Shown here: positions 33,836 through 41,871 of the stretch, in pieces
Position numbering within the stretch: the stretch's first letter is position 1
Layout of the letters: every line of letters begins with the position of its first letter
Program-made: the position numbers and the translations under genes
From: Thermomonas hydrothermalis
GTDB lineage: Bacteria > Pseudomonadota > Gammaproteobacteria > Xanthomonadales > Xanthomonadaceae
Assembly: GCF_900129205.1 (NCBI RefSeq)
Contig: NZ_FQUK01000021.1
Location: 1 to 44,856, forward strand
DNA: 44,856 nt
Direction: 5' to 3'
The notes under the pieces: model-generated
Database searches by the model: none
Seen by the model: the letters and a program-made list of their open reading frames with translations, nothing else
What the model was told of the DNA's origin: nothing

Positions 33836-34750
33836 ATGTCGCGTCCTGCTTCCACCTGGGCTGCCCTGCCCTTGCTGACTACCTTTCTGCTTGCCGCCTG
33901 CTCGGCCCCGTCATTGCCATTTTCCCGGCTGGCTGGGCTGGTCGTGGATCCGGAACTGGACGAAATCAGCGGGCTTGCTGCCTCCCATGCGCACGATGAC
34001 GTGCTGTGGATGCATAACGACAGCGGCAACCCGGCTCGCCTGTATGCGATCAACACCCGTGGCCGGGTGCTGGCACGCTTCGATGTAAAAGGGGCGCGCA
34101 ATATCGACTGGGAAGACCTCGCCAGCTTTGACCTGGATGGCCGGCACTATCTGCTGCTGGCCGACACCGGCGATAACGGTGGGCAGCGACGGGAATTTTG
34201 GCTGCATGTCTTCGAGGAGCCGGCAACCCTGGCCAATGGCACCCTGCGCCCGGCCTGGTCGATCCCGGCGCGCTGGCCGGACGGCCCGCGCGACTGCGAA
34301 GCCGTCGCCGTTGATCCGCTGCGCGGCCAGATCCTGTTGATCTCGAAAAAACGCACGCCACCGGAGCTGTTCACACTGCCGCTGGCCGACCCGCATGGTG
34401 CGATCCGCGAGGCTCGCCGCATCGGCCGACTGGCCGACGTCCCGCAGGTCAGTGCACAGCTGCAGCGCCGCGACCCGCAGATGGCGGCCCTGTTTTCCCA
34501 AGTCACCGCCGCCGACATCTCCCCGGACCGCAAGACGCTTGCCGTGCTGACCTATGGCAGCGTGCTGTTTTACCGCCGCGGCCCCAACGAGTCCTGGTCT
34601 GATGCCGTTGCGCATCCGCCAGAAGCGCACGATGTCCCGCTGATCCCACAGGCCGAGGCACTGGGTTTCAGCGCCGGTGGTGCCGGTCTGTATGCCACCG
34701 GCGAATCCCGGCCCGCTCCAATCTTCTATCTGGTGCCGCAACGCGAATAA
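33836..34750 (+). CDS. Putative lipoprotein with beta-propeller-like repeats
   Basis: A 304-residue lipoprotein. The start at ATG 33836 gives a lipoprotein signal (STWAALPLLTTFLLAAC, lipobox LAAC); an earlier in-frame ATG at 33791 is less likely. The mature part resembles esterase-like / SdiA-regulated propeller proteins: LDEISGLAASHAHDDVLWMHNDSGNPARLYAI, ADTGDNGGQRREFWLHVFEEP, RDCEAVAVDPLRGQILLISKKR and VTAADISPDRKTLAVLTYG. Substrate and reaction are unknown; such proteins are often phytase-like or calcium-binding. It follows bpt by 47 nt. Confidence 0.7.
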   Translation: MSRPASTWAALPLLTTFLLAACSAPSLPFSRLAGLVVDPELDEISGLAASHAHDDVLWMHNDSGNPARLYAINTRGRVLARFDVKGARNIDWEDLASFDLDGRHYLLLADTGDNGGQRREFWLHVFEEPATLANGTLRPAWSIPARWPDGPRDCEAVAVDPLRGQILLISKKRTPPELFTLPLADPHGAIREARRIGRLADVPQVSAQLQRRDPQMAALFSQVTAADISPDRKTLAVLTYGSVLFYRRGPNESWSDAVAHPPEAHDVPLIPQAEALGFSAGGAGLYATGESRPAPIFYLVPQRE

Positions 34751-34946
34751 GCCCGCCGGAAGGAAAGGCCTGCGGCCACCTCTGCTGGACGCATCCGCCC
34801 ATGTCGGTGCCTGAGCAGGCCCGGATTCGGCGTTCGCAAACCCAATCGCCCGCGCGATGACTCCGCGGCGCTGCCGCCCCCGGTCGGGCGTGCCACCAGA
34901 ACCGACTGCCCCACGCCGTCTTGTGCCCGCCTCGCCCGGGCAACTC

Positions 34947-34976
34947 TTGTCATATAGATATCTTCGTGATATCTAT
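34947..34976 (+). promoter_or_regulatory. Promoter with a perfect palindromic operator (SPFH operon)
   Basis: -35 TTGTCA (34947-34952), 17 nt, -10 TATCTA (34970-34975). A perfect inverted repeat, ATAGATATC (34954-34962) and GATATCTAT (34968-34976) around TTCGT, fills the spacer and covers the -10, so a bound dimer should block polymerase. It lies in an AT-rich patch of an otherwise GC-rich region. The bound protein is unknown; the ribbon-helix-helix protein in the same operon is a candidate. Confidence 0.7.
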
Positions 34977-35002
34977 TTGCTCATCAACCCAGGAGCGCCA
35001 CC

Positions 35003-35866
35003 ATGAAAGAACGCCTGATCTCCTCCCTTCCCGGCATCCCCATGCTGCTGCTTCTGCTGCTGGCCATGCTTGCTGGCGGTTGGCTGTTTATGCCCGCGCT
35101 GGAACAGTCGCAATGGCCGCAAATGCTCGCGGGCCTGCTGCTGGCCGGCGGTGGCGCGCTGTGTCTGAGCGGGCTGTACATGGTCGAACCCAACCAGGCC
35201 GCCGTGCTGAGCCTGTTCGGCAAGTACGTCGGTACGGTGAAGGAGGCCGGCCTGCGCTGGAACAACCCGTTCTACCTCAAGAAAAAGATCTCCCTGCGGG
35301 TGCGCAACTTCGAGTCCGGCAAGCTCAAGGTCAATGATCTGGACGGCAGCCCGATCGAAATCGCCGCGGTGATCGTCTGGCAGGTGGTCGATGCCTCGGA
35401 GGCGGTCTACAACGTGGACGACTACGAAAGCTTCGTGCACATCCAGTCCGAATCCGCGCTGCGGACGATGGCCACCAGCTACCCCTACGACCAGCACGAG
35501 GACGGCCAGATCGCGCTGCGCAGCCATGCTGCGGAAGTCTCACAGCACCTACGCGATGAACTGGCCGAGCGTCTGGCCGATGCCGGCGTGCAAGTGCTGG
35601 ACGCACGCATCAGCCACCTCGCCTACGCCCCGGAGATCGCCCAGGCGATGCTGCAACGCCAGCAGGCCAACGCCATCATCGCCGCCCGCACCCGCATCGT
35701 CGCCGGCGCGGTGGGCATGGTGGAGATGGCGCTGGCCGAACTGCAGAAGAACGGCGTGGTCGAGCTGGACGAAGAGCGCAAGGCGCAGATGGTCAGCAAT
35801 CTGCTGGTTGTGCTGTGCAGCGAGCGCGGCACCCAGCCGATCGTCAATGCCGGCACGCTGTACTGA
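35003..35866 (+). CDS. SPFH / band 7 domain membrane protein
   Basis: A 287-residue protein with two N-terminal hydrophobic segments (about 10-30 and 42-60) and an SPFH (stomatin/prohibitin/flotillin/HflK) domain. Features: [111 protein letters not shown]. These proteins form membrane microdomain scaffolds or guard proteases. AGGAG precedes the ATG by 8 nt. First gene of a three-gene operon with the RHH and PH-domain genes, under the palindromic promoter at 34947-34976. Confidence 0.9.
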   Translation: MKERLISSLPGIPMLLLLLLAMLAGGWLFMPALEQSQWPQMLAGLLLAGGGALCLSGLYMVEPNQAAVLSLFGKYVGTVKEAGLRWNNPFYLKKKISLRVRNFESGKLKVNDLDGSPIEIAAVIVWQVVDASEAVYNVDDYESFVHIQSESALRTMATSYPYDQHEDGQIALRSHAAEVSQHLRDELAERLADAGVQVLDARISHLAYAPEIAQAMLQRQQANAIIAARTRIVAGAVGMVEMALAELQKNGVVELDEERKAQMVSNLLVVLCSERGTQPIVNAGTLY

Positions 35867-35878
35867 GCGCCAGCCGCC

Positions 35879-36085
35879 GTGAACGAAAAGAAAGCCTATC
35901 CGCTGCGCATCAACGCCGAGGTCCTGGCGGCGATGCAGCGCTGGGCCGATGACGAGCTGCGCAGCCTCAACGCACAGATCGAATACGTGCTGCGCGACGC
36001 GCTGCGCAAGGCCGGGCGGCTGCCCAAACCTGCCGATGCCGGGGCGCCGGAAGGCGCTTCCGGCACGGCCAAGACGACATCATGA
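35879..36085 (+). CDS. Arc-type ribbon-helix-helix DNA-binding protein
   Basis: A 68-residue protein starting at GTG 35879. The pattern [43 protein letters not shown] is the ribbon-helix-helix fold of Arc-like proteins: a short strand (YPLRIN) for DNA contact, then two helices with the conserved [10 protein letters not shown] second helix. Such dimers bind palindromic operators, and the symmetric site in front of this operon is a plausible target (inference). It sits 12 nt after the SPFH gene. A short polar tail follows. It may be an autoregulator of the SPFH unit. Confidence 0.87.
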   Translation: MNEKKAYPLRINAEVLAAMQRWADDELRSLNAQIEYVLRDALRKAGRLPKPADAGAPEGASGTAKTTS

Positions 36086-36095
36086 CCACGCCACC

Positions 36096-36611
36096 ATGCG
36101 TCGCTCATCTGCCTCCATCCGCCACTTCGCCGTCACGCCGCCACCTGCACACGCCTGGGCCATCCTGCTGGTGATCCTCGCACTATGCACCGTGGCAGGT
36201 GGACTTGCTTACCGGCAACACGGCCCACTGGCGTTGCTGGCCCCGCTACTGCTCACGATCGCCCTGCTCGCCATGCGCCGCCGGTCGGTCTCGCTGGGCA
36301 ACGGCGTGCTCGAGGTCCGGGCCGCGTTTTACCGCAAGCGCATCGCCCTGGCCGAGCTGGATTTGCAGCGCGCCCGCGTGGTCGATCTGGCCGAGCACAC
36401 GCAGCTTCAGCCACGGCTGAAAACCAATGGCTATGCAATCCCCGGCTTTTACGCCGGGCACTTCCGCCTACGCGGCCAGCCCGGTAAGGCGTTCTGCCTG
36501 ATCACCGACCGCCGCCGCGTGCTGTGGCTGCCGTTGCGCGACGGCAGCCAGCTGCTGCTGAGCCTCGAGCAACCACAGGCCCTGCTGGATGCCTTGCGTG
36601 CGGCAACGTGA
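36096..36611 (+). CDS. Membrane protein with bacterial PH-like domain
   Basis: A 171-residue protein with two TM helices at about 20-40 and 43-60 (HAWAILLVILALCTVAGGL; PLALLAPLLLTIALLAM). A C-terminal bacterial PH-like domain follows: SLGNGVLEVRAAFYRKRIALAELDLQRARVVDL, GHFRLRGQPGKAFCLITDRRRVLWLPLRDG and SLEQPQALLDALR. The layout, and the arginine-rich strand pattern, fit DUF304/bPH proteins. It begins 10 nt after the RHH gene; an overlapping ATG at 36082 is out of frame and stops early. Third gene of the SPFH operon; the role is unknown. Confidence 0.72.
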   Translation: MRRSSASIRHFAVTPPPAHAWAILLVILALCTVAGGLAYRQHGPLALLAPLLLTIALLAMRRRSVSLGNGVLEVRAAFYRKRIALAELDLQRARVVDLAEHTQLQPRLKTNGYAIPGFYAGHFRLRGQPGKAFCLITDRRRVLWLPLRDGSQLLLSLEQPQALLDALRAAT

Positions 36612-36624
36612 CGGCCCACTGCGC

Positions 36625-36630
36625 TAACCT
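36625..36630 (+). promoter_or_regulatory. Possible leaderless -10 of the M15 peptidase gene
   Basis: TAACCT is followed by GCCCGG and the ATG at 36637, with no Shine-Dalgarno. It is the weakest hexamer of the leaderless set. Confidence 0.45.
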
Positions 36631-36636
36631 GCCCGG

Positions 36637-37455
36637 ATGCCCCACCTGCCGCCGACCCCGCTGAAGACCCACCTGCGCAACACGGCCGAGATCGAACTCT
36701 GGCCGGCCGCACTGTTGCATGCGCGCGGCAACGCCACCGCCCGCCTGCTCGCACGTGCGCGACGGGTGCTGCGGCGCAAACGCGATGGCCTGTACCTGGC
36801 CGCGGAGCTGGCGGACGGCCTGCACCCACTGGTTCCCCGCTTGCAGCACGAACCGGGCCTGGCCGCAGCGCGACGTGCGTTGGCGCTGCCTCCTCCGCCC
36901 ACAGGCGGCGCGTTCCATCCCATCGGCACGCTGCCGCTGCACCGCCTGCACGAGCGGCTGGCCACGCTGGGCCTGGATGCCCACGCATACGCCGCCCGCA
37001 CCGGCCTGCCGCTGGTCGCGGAACCCGCCTGGCTGACCTTTGCCGGTTTCGACCGCTGGCGCCGCCCGTTGTGGCTGCGCTTTGATGCCGCCCGCGCCTG
37101 GCTGCGCCTGCGCGAAGCGGCGCTGATCGACGGCATCGTGCTGGACGCCATCTCCGGCTATCGCAGTCACGACTATCAGCTTGGGATCTTCGAACGGAAG
37201 CGGGCACGCGGCCAGACCGTGGCGGAGATTCTCGCGGTCAACGCCGCACCGGGCTTTTCCGAACACCATTCGGGACTGGCACTGGACATCGGCACGCCGA
37301 GCGAACCGCCCGCCGAGGAATCATTCGAGCGCACCCCGGCATTTGCATGGCTTTGCCAGCACGCCGGCGGCTACGGCTTCACGATGAGCTACCCGCGCGA
37401 CAACCCGCACGGCATCGTGTACGAGCCCTGGCATTGGCGGTTTTCACCGTCGTGA
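36637..37455 (+). CDS. M15-family D-Ala-D-Ala carboxypeptidase (VanY-like)
   Basis: A 272-residue protein whose C-terminal half (about 150-272) is a zinc DD-carboxypeptidase domain of the VanY/LAS type. SGYRSHDYQ supplies substrate-binding Arg, SEHHSGLALDIG two Zn ligands (His, Asp), and YEPWHWRF the catalytic Glu and third His. The N-terminal half (about 1-150) is an unassigned region rich in Leu/Arg/His, and no clear signal peptide is seen, odd for a peptidoglycan enzyme. A cytoplasmic LdcA-like recycling role or a non-classical export route are alternatives. It converges with rfbD. Confidence 0.88.
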   Translation: MPHLPPTPLKTHLRNTAEIELWPAALLHARGNATARLLARARRVLRRKRDGLYLAAELADGLHPLVPRLQHEPGLAAARRALALPPPPTGGAFHPIGTLPLHRLHERLATLGLDAHAYAARTGLPLVAEPAWLTFAGFDRWRRPLWLRFDAARAWLRLREAALIDGIVLDAISGYRSHDYQLGIFERKRARGQTVAEILAVNAAPGFSEHHSGLALDIGTPSEPPAEESFERTPAFAWLCQHAGGYGFTMSYPRDNPHGIVYEPWHWRFSPS

Positions 37456-37536
37456 CCACTGCCCGGCCATTGGCCGAAAGAGGCAGCGCGGGCCTGCTCA
37501 CGTTGACCCGCCAACCGACAACAGCCCCGGAGACTG

Positions 37537-38439
37537 TCAGCGGGCCTGCCCCTGCACGTGCGCCAGTGTACGCACGGTGTCGCGCAGCCCCTCGCGCCAA
37601 TCCGGCGGGGTGAGGCCGAAATCCCGCTGCAATTTCGAGGTGTCCAGCACCGAATAGGCAGGCCGCCGTGCCGGCGTCGGGTAGTCCGCGGTGGTGATGG
37701 GCAGCACCTGCGGGCGCCGTGCCAGCAGGCCTGCGGCCAGGGCCTCGTCCATGATCGCTTCGGCAAAGCCATGCCAGCTGGTCTGCCCGGAGGCCACGCA
37801 ATGCCAGACGCCAGATGCCGAGCTGCCCTGCTCAAGGATGGCGATAGTCGCCTGGGCCAGCCAGGCCGCAGGCGTCGGCGTCCCGATCTGGTCGGCCACC
37901 ACGCGCAGTGTGTCCTGGGTACCGGCCAGACGCAGCATGGTGCGCAGGAAGTTGTGCCCGTGTGCGGCATACACCCAGGCAGTTCGCAAGATCACATGAC
38001 GTGCACCGCTGCCGGCGATGGCCTGTTCGCCTGCGAGTTTGCTGGCGCCATACACGTTCAGCGGCGCAGGCCGGTCGGTCTCGCACAGCGGCCGACCGGC
38101 TTTGCCGTCGAACACGTAGTCGGTGGAATAGTGCAGCAACAGGCTGCCGCTGGCCGCACAGCCATGGGCCAGTGCAGCAGGCCCCAAGGCATTGACCCGG
38201 AAAGCAACATCGGGCTCGCGCTCGGCCTGATCGACCGCCGTGTAGGCGGCGGCATTGACCACCACATCCGGGGCGATGTGCATGACCAGGTCGGTCAACC
38301 CATCCGGGGCATCGAAGTTGGCCGCCACATCGGCATCCGCGCCGGTGCGGCTGGCCACCACCAACGTCCCCAGGGCCGGGAGCTGATCGCGCAGGGCCCG
38401 CCCCAACTGGCCACTGCCGCCGAGCAGCAGCACCTTCAC
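37537..38439 (-). CDS. rfbD: dTDP-4-dehydrorhamnose reductase
   Basis: A 300-residue SDR enzyme reducing dTDP-4-keto-L-rhamnose to dTDP-L-rhamnose for O-antigen or exopolysaccharide. The NAD(P) site is LLGGSGQLGRALRDQL; VVNAAAYTAVDQAE, LLHYSTDYVFDG and YGASKLAGEQAI hold the Thr/Tyr-Lys catalytic set. Its ATG overlaps the rfbC stop (ATGA). rfbA and rfbB, normally upstream in an rfbBACD cluster, are not here; the space behind rfbC contains a dead gene instead. Confidence 0.95.
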   Translation of the reverse strand: MKVLLLGGSGQLGRALRDQLPALGTLVVASRTGADADVAANFDAPDGLTDLVMHIAPDVVVNAAAYTAVDQAEREPDVAFRVNALGPAALAHGCAASGSLLLHYSTDYVFDGKAGRPLCETDRPAPLNVYGASKLAGEQAIAGSGARHVILRTAWVYAAHGHNFLRTMLRLAGTQDTLRVVADQIGTPTPAAWLAQATIAILEQGSSASGVWHCVASGQTSWHGFAEAIMDEALAAGLLARRPQVLPITTADYPTPARRPAYSVLDTSKLQRDFGLTPPDWREGLRDTVRTLAHVQGQAR

Positions 38440-39008
38440 GGCGCGTACACCGGCAAGCGTTCGGGCGGCACATCGGCCAGCAGCGGAGCCGCCGCATCCT
38501 TGGGCGACAGTGTGACCTCCGCCAGTGGCCAGTCGATGGCCAGTGCCGGGTCATCCCAGCGCAACGCCTGATCGCTGCCGCGGTGATAGGGGGCCGTGCA
38601 CAGATAAGTCACCAGCGCGGTCTGACTCAGCACCAGAAAGCCATGGGCAAACCCCGGCGGCACCCAGAACTGGCGCCGGTTGTCGGCACTTAAGATCGCG
38701 GCGACATGCTGACCAAAGCTGGGCGAACCACGCCGGATGTCCACCGCCACGTCGTACACCTCACCTTCCAGCACGCTGATCAGCTTGCCCTGCGGATGCT
38801 GCGGCCACTGGTAGTGCAACCCGCGCAACACGCCATAGCGCGAGCGTGAGACGTTGTGCTGGACAAATGCCGTCGGCAGTCCCGGGCCACTCGCCCGCTG
38901 CGCGTTCCAGGCTTCGTAGAAATAACCCCGGTCGTCGACATACACCTCCGGTTCGATGACCAAACACTCGGCAAGTCGGGTCGGCAGGTGTTTCAAGGCA
39001 GACGTCAT
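38436..39008 (-). CDS. rfbC: dTDP-4-dehydrorhamnose 3,5-epimerase
   Basis: A 190-residue cupin epimerase acting just before RfbD in dTDP-L-rhamnose synthesis. Signature segments: VIEPEVYVDDRGYFYEAWN, SRYGVLRGLHYQWPQHPQGKLI (catalytic His), VYDVAVDIRRGSPSFG, WVPPGFAHGFLVLS and YLCTAPYHRGSDQALRWDDPALAIDWP. The distance to upstream genes, a FNR-like box 51 nt from the ATG and a hairpin with TATCAT in its loop suggest its own promoter. The pair rfbC-rfbD is split from rfbA-rfbB. Confidence 0.95.
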   Translation of the reverse strand: MTSALKHLPTRLAECLVIEPEVYVDDRGYFYEAWNAQRASGPGLPTAFVQHNVSRSRYGVLRGLHYQWPQHPQGKLISVLEGEVYDVAVDIRRGSPSFGQHVAAILSADNRRQFWVPPGFAHGFLVLSQTALVTYLCTAPYHRGSDQALRWDDPALAIDWPLAEVTLSPKDAAAPLLADVPPERLPVYAP

Positions 39009-39016
39009 CCTGATGG

Positions 39017-39041
39017 GATGCCCGCGATGATAGCGGGCATC
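39017..39041. repeat. Inverted repeat upstream of rfbC
   Basis: GATGCCCGC (39017-39025) and GCGGGCATC (39033-39041) form a 9-bp stem with a 7-nt loop. The loop, on the minus strand, contains TATCAT, a candidate -10 for rfbC. It may be an operator or a 5' hairpin. Confidence 0.55.
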
Positions 39042-39058
39042 CGCCAGGCGGGGCGGAT

Positions 39059-39072
39059 CTGATCTGAATCAA
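39059..39072 (-). promoter_or_regulatory. FNR-like box upstream of rfbC
   Basis: CTGATCTGAATCAA matches TTGAT-N4-ATCAA in 9 of 10 fixed positions. Its centre is about 57 nt from the rfbC ATG and 33 nt from the candidate TATCAT -10, four bases longer than the ideal class II spacing. It might serve rfbC or be a leftover of the lost gene here. Confidence 0.45.
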
Positions 39073-39108
39073 GGCACCGCCAGATGCGCCCGCCAGACTT
39101 GCGCCACG

Positions 39109-39396
39109 CGCCCAGGCAACATTGAGCAGGTGGGTATCGAGATTCCGCTCGCGTGGCAACGGGTTCAGGGCGCGATCACTGGCAACACGATGCACCATGT
39201 CCAGCCAGTCGTAACGCACGGTCAGGGCGGCAGTGGGACGCCAACGCGGCTCGATGGCATCGAAGGTCTGCTCGTTCTGTCGCCAACCGACATTGCCGCC
39301 CCAACGCTGGTTGTCCGGCACAATGCCCTGCCGCAAGGCACACGGATTGACGCGACAACATGGCACCCCCATCGGTTCATGAGGGGCCGCCAGATT
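39109..39396 (-). pseudogene. Remnant of an alginate-export-type outer-membrane porin
   Basis: One frame on the minus strand encodes about 95 residues that look like the middle of an Alginate_exp-family barrel: GIVPDNQRWGGNVGWRQNEQTFDA, RWRPTAALTVRYDWLDMVHRV, and RNLDTHLLNVAWA. In intact proteins of about 400-450 residues this follows a GRQ...NQR strand. The signal peptide, the N-terminal third and the C-terminal third are absent on both sides, and the coding character fades quickly. This explains most of the 549-bp stretch between rfbC and nirK; the rest holds the nirK promoter and a FNR-like box. Confidence 0.7.
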
Positions 39397-39469
39397 CCAC
39401 GCTTTCAGACCTCGGCTTGGTGATTCAGGCCAAACCAGCGCCCACGCAGGCAAATATTCCTTGCAATGC

Positions 39470-39483
39470 TTGATCTAGGTCAG
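39470..39483 (+). promoter_or_regulatory. FNR box upstream of nirK
   Basis: TTGATCTAGGTCAG matches TTGAT-N4-ATCAA at 8 of 10 fixed positions, with 74 nt between its end and the nirK ATG. A GATGAT at 39505-39510 is about 29 nt from its centre, fitting a class II promoter -10. Confidence 0.78.
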
Positions 39484-39557
39484 GGCTGGCGCCGGCAAAA
39501 AGTTGATGATGACAGGCGTAGACAAGCTTTCCGTTCACTCCAAGCAAGGAGCCTGCC

Positions 39558-41084
39558 ATGAAACTTCCAACCCGCCCCCTGATGCTGGCCCTAGCCATCA
39601 CTACTGCGCTTGGCCTGTCGGCGTTTGCCATGACCCGCGCGCCGAGTTCAGCCGCCGGTATCGCCGCCAGCACCGACACCGGCGGCTCGGCTCAAGGGGA
39701 CTTCGGCCCGCCGCAGGGCGAGCCGATCCACGCCGTATTGACCTCCCCGCCCAATGTCCCGCCGCCGGTCAACCGCAACTATCCAGCCAAGGTCATCGTG
39801 ACCCTGGACGTAGTGGAAAAGGAAATGCCGATCTCCGAGGGCGTGACCTACACCTTCTGGACTTTCGGCGGCACCGTGCCGGGCAGCTTCATCCGGGTGC
39901 GCCAGGGCGATACCGTGGAATTCCATCTGCGCAACCTGCCCGGCAACAAGATGCCCCACAACATCGACCTGCACGGTGTCACCGGCCCCGGCGGCGGTGC
40001 TGCGTCTAGCTTCACGGCACCCGGGCACGAATCGCAGTTCACCTTCAAGGCACTCAACGCCGGCCTGTACGTCTATCACTGCGCCACCGCTCCAGTGGGC
40101 ATGCACGTTGCCAACGGCATGTATGGCCTGATTTTGGTCGAGCCGCCGGAAGGATTGCCCAAAGTGGACCGCGAGTACTACGTGATGCAGGGCGATTTCT
40201 ATACTACCGGCAAATACCGCGAAAAAGGCCACCAGGGCTTCGACATGGAGAAGGCCATCGAGGAGCATCCGACCTATGTGCTGTTCAATGGCATGGAAGG
40301 CTCGCTGACCGGTGACAAGGCCCTAAAGGCCAAGACTGGCGAGAAGGTACGCCTGTACGTGGGTAACGGCGGGCCGAATCTAGTGTCCAGCTTCCATGTG
40401 ATCGGCGAAATCTTCGACAAAGTCTGGTTCGAAGGCGGCACCCGCTTCCAGGAGAACGTGCAAACCACGCTGATCCCGGCGGGTGGCGCAGCGATGATGG
40501 AATTCCACATGGAAGTGCCGGGCAGCTACGTGCTGGTCGATCACAGCATTTTCCGTGCCTTCAACAAGGGTGCGCTGGCGATCCTCAAAGCCGAGGGCGA
40601 GGACCGCAAGGACATCTACTCGGGTAAGGAAGTGGATGCCGTGTATCTGGGTGATCAGGCCACTGGCACCGACCGCACCCCGGTGTCCACGGCAGCCGCC
40701 TCGGCCAAGGCCGGCAAGCTAACCCGCGATGAGCAAATCGCCGCTGGCAAGGTTTTGTTTGCCGGCACCTGCTCCACCTGCCATCAGGCCGACGGCAAGG
40801 GTCTGGAAGGGGTCTTCCCGCCATTGGCCAACTCGTCTTTCCTGAAAGCCAACCCAAGCCGCATCACGGACATCATCTTGCACGGTCTGCAGGGCAAGGT
40901 GACCGTCAACGGTAAGGAATACAACTCGGTGATGCCTCCGATGAGTCAGCTGACTGATGACGAAGTGGCCAACATTGCCACCTACGTTCTCAATAGCTGG
41001 GGCAACCCGGGTGGCCAGGTGACCAAGGACGACGTCGCCAAGGCAAGAGCTGCCGGATCAGCCGGCCAGCCGAACGGGCACTGA
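39558..41084 (+). CDS. nirK: Copper nitrite reductase with fused C-terminal cytochrome c
   Basis: A 508-residue periplasmic enzyme reducing nitrite to NO. After an N-terminal export signal come two cupredoxin domains. Type 1 Cu ligands: His134, Cys175, His183, Met188 ([25 protein letters not shown]). Type 2 Cu ligands: His139, His174, His329 ([14 protein letters not shown]). Catalytic Asp137 and His280 ([10 protein letters not shown]) are present. After a linker (about 375-392) a class I cytochrome c domain carries CSTCH (405-409) and the axial-Met segment VMPPMSQL. This three-domain form may receive electrons through its own haem. An FNR box lies upstream; nirV starts 4 nt after the stop, then sco overlaps. 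Confidence 0.97.
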   Translation: MKLPTRPLMLALAITTALGLSAFAMTRAPSSAAGIAASTDTGGSAQGDFGPPQGEPIHAVLTSPPNVPPPVNRNYPAKVIVTLDVVEKEMPISEGVTYTFWTFGGTVPGSFIRVRQGDTVEFHLRNLPGNKMPHNIDLHGVTGPGGGAASSFTAPGHESQFTFKALNAGLYVYHCATAPVGMHVANGMYGLILVEPPEGLPKVDREYYVMQGDFYTTGKYREKGHQGFDMEKAIEEHPTYVLFNGMEGSLTGDKALKAKTGEKVRLYVGNGGPNLVSSFHVIGEIFDKVWFEGGTRFQENVQTTLIPAGGAAMMEFHMEVPGSYVLVDHSIFRAFNKGALAILKAEGEDRKDIYSGKEVDAVYLGDQATGTDRTPVSTAAASAKAGKLTRDEQIAAGKVLFAGTCSTCHQADGKGLEGVFPPLANSSFLKANPSRITDIILHGLQGKVTVNGKEYNSVMPPMSQLTDDEVANIATYVLNSWGNPGGQVTKDDVAKARAAGSAGQPNGH

Positions 41085-41088
41085 CAAC

Positions 41089-41871
41089 ATGCGCAAGCCA
41101 TTGGCCAGCCTGCTGCTTGCCATCCTGCCACTCGCCGGCCTTGTCGCCGGCGAAGTGGCAGGACACTTTGTCAGCATCCCGGGTGGCCGCTTCGTCTCAG
41201 CACTGGACTATCCGGATGCCAGGAATGGCGTACGCATCAGCGCATACGCCCTGATGCGCCGACCGGTGACAAATGCTGAGTTTCTGGCTTTCGTCAAACG
41301 TCACCCACAATGGCGGCGCGACCGGATCCCCGCAGCATTCGCGGAGTCACGCTACCTCTCGCATTGGACAGGGCCTGACACCTTGGGCCCTGATGCCCAG
41401 CCCGACCAGCCGGTGGTCTGGGTGAGCTGGTTTGCCGCCAAGGCCTATTGCAAATCCTTGGGCGCACGCTTGCCCACCTGGCTGGAATGGGAATATGCCG
41501 CTGCCGCAGATGAAACCCGCCGCGATGCTAGGCGAGACCCTGCCTGGCGGGAACGCATCTTGCGCTGGTATGCACGCCCGTCCAGTCACCATCTTCCAAG
41601 GGTAGGGTTGCAAGCGCCCAACGTCTATGGCGTGCAGGATTTGCATGGCCTGGTCTGGGAATGGACCGAAGATGCTTCATCACTGCTAGTGGATGTCGAC
41701 AACCGGACCCAGGGCGATCCTGACAAAGGCAAGTTTTGTGGCGCTGGTGCCTTAGCGATGAAGGATCGCAATAACTATGCCGTACTTATGAGGGTGGCAA
41801 TGCTGTCCTCTATGGAAAGCCGCGACGCTACCGCCAATATGGGCTTTCGCTGTGCCAGGGACATACCATGA
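41089..41871 (+). CDS. nirV: NirV, FGE-sulfatase-fold protein of the nitrite reductase operon
   Basis: A 260-residue exported protein (signal peptide about 1-21) of the formylglycine-generating-enzyme fold. HFVSIPGGRFVSALDYPDARNGVRISAYALMRRPVTNAEFLAFVKRHP, VVWVSWFAAKAYCKSLGARLPTWLEWEYAAAA, NVYGVQDLHGLVWEWTED and the closing NMGFRCARD are diagnostic. The Cys pair needed for sulfatase activation is not at its usual site near the C-terminus; FCGAGALAMKDRNNYAVLMRVAMLSS is found instead, as in other NirV proteins, so FGE catalysis is unlikely. It is cotranscribed with nirK and probably assists it. By eye, lower GC than flanking housekeeping genes. Confidence 0.92.
   Translation: MRKPLASLLLAILPLAGLVAGEVAGHFVSIPGGRFVSALDYPDARNGVRISAYALMRRPVTNAEFLAFVKRHPQWRRDRIPAAFAESRYLSHWTGPDTLGPDAQPDQPVVWVSWFAAKAYCKSLGARLPTWLEWEYAAAADETRRDARRDPAWRERILRWYARPSSHHLPRVGLQAPNVYGVQDLHGLVWEWTEDASSLLVDVDNRTQGDPDKGKFCGAGALAMKDRNNYAVLMRVAMLSSMESRDATANMGFRCARDIP

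Noticed and set aside
34751..34946. Minus-strand frames in the gap before the SPFH operon
   Set aside because: They are Arg/Gly-rich with no start signals or domains. The gap shows no tRNA or clear structure apart from the promoter at its right end.
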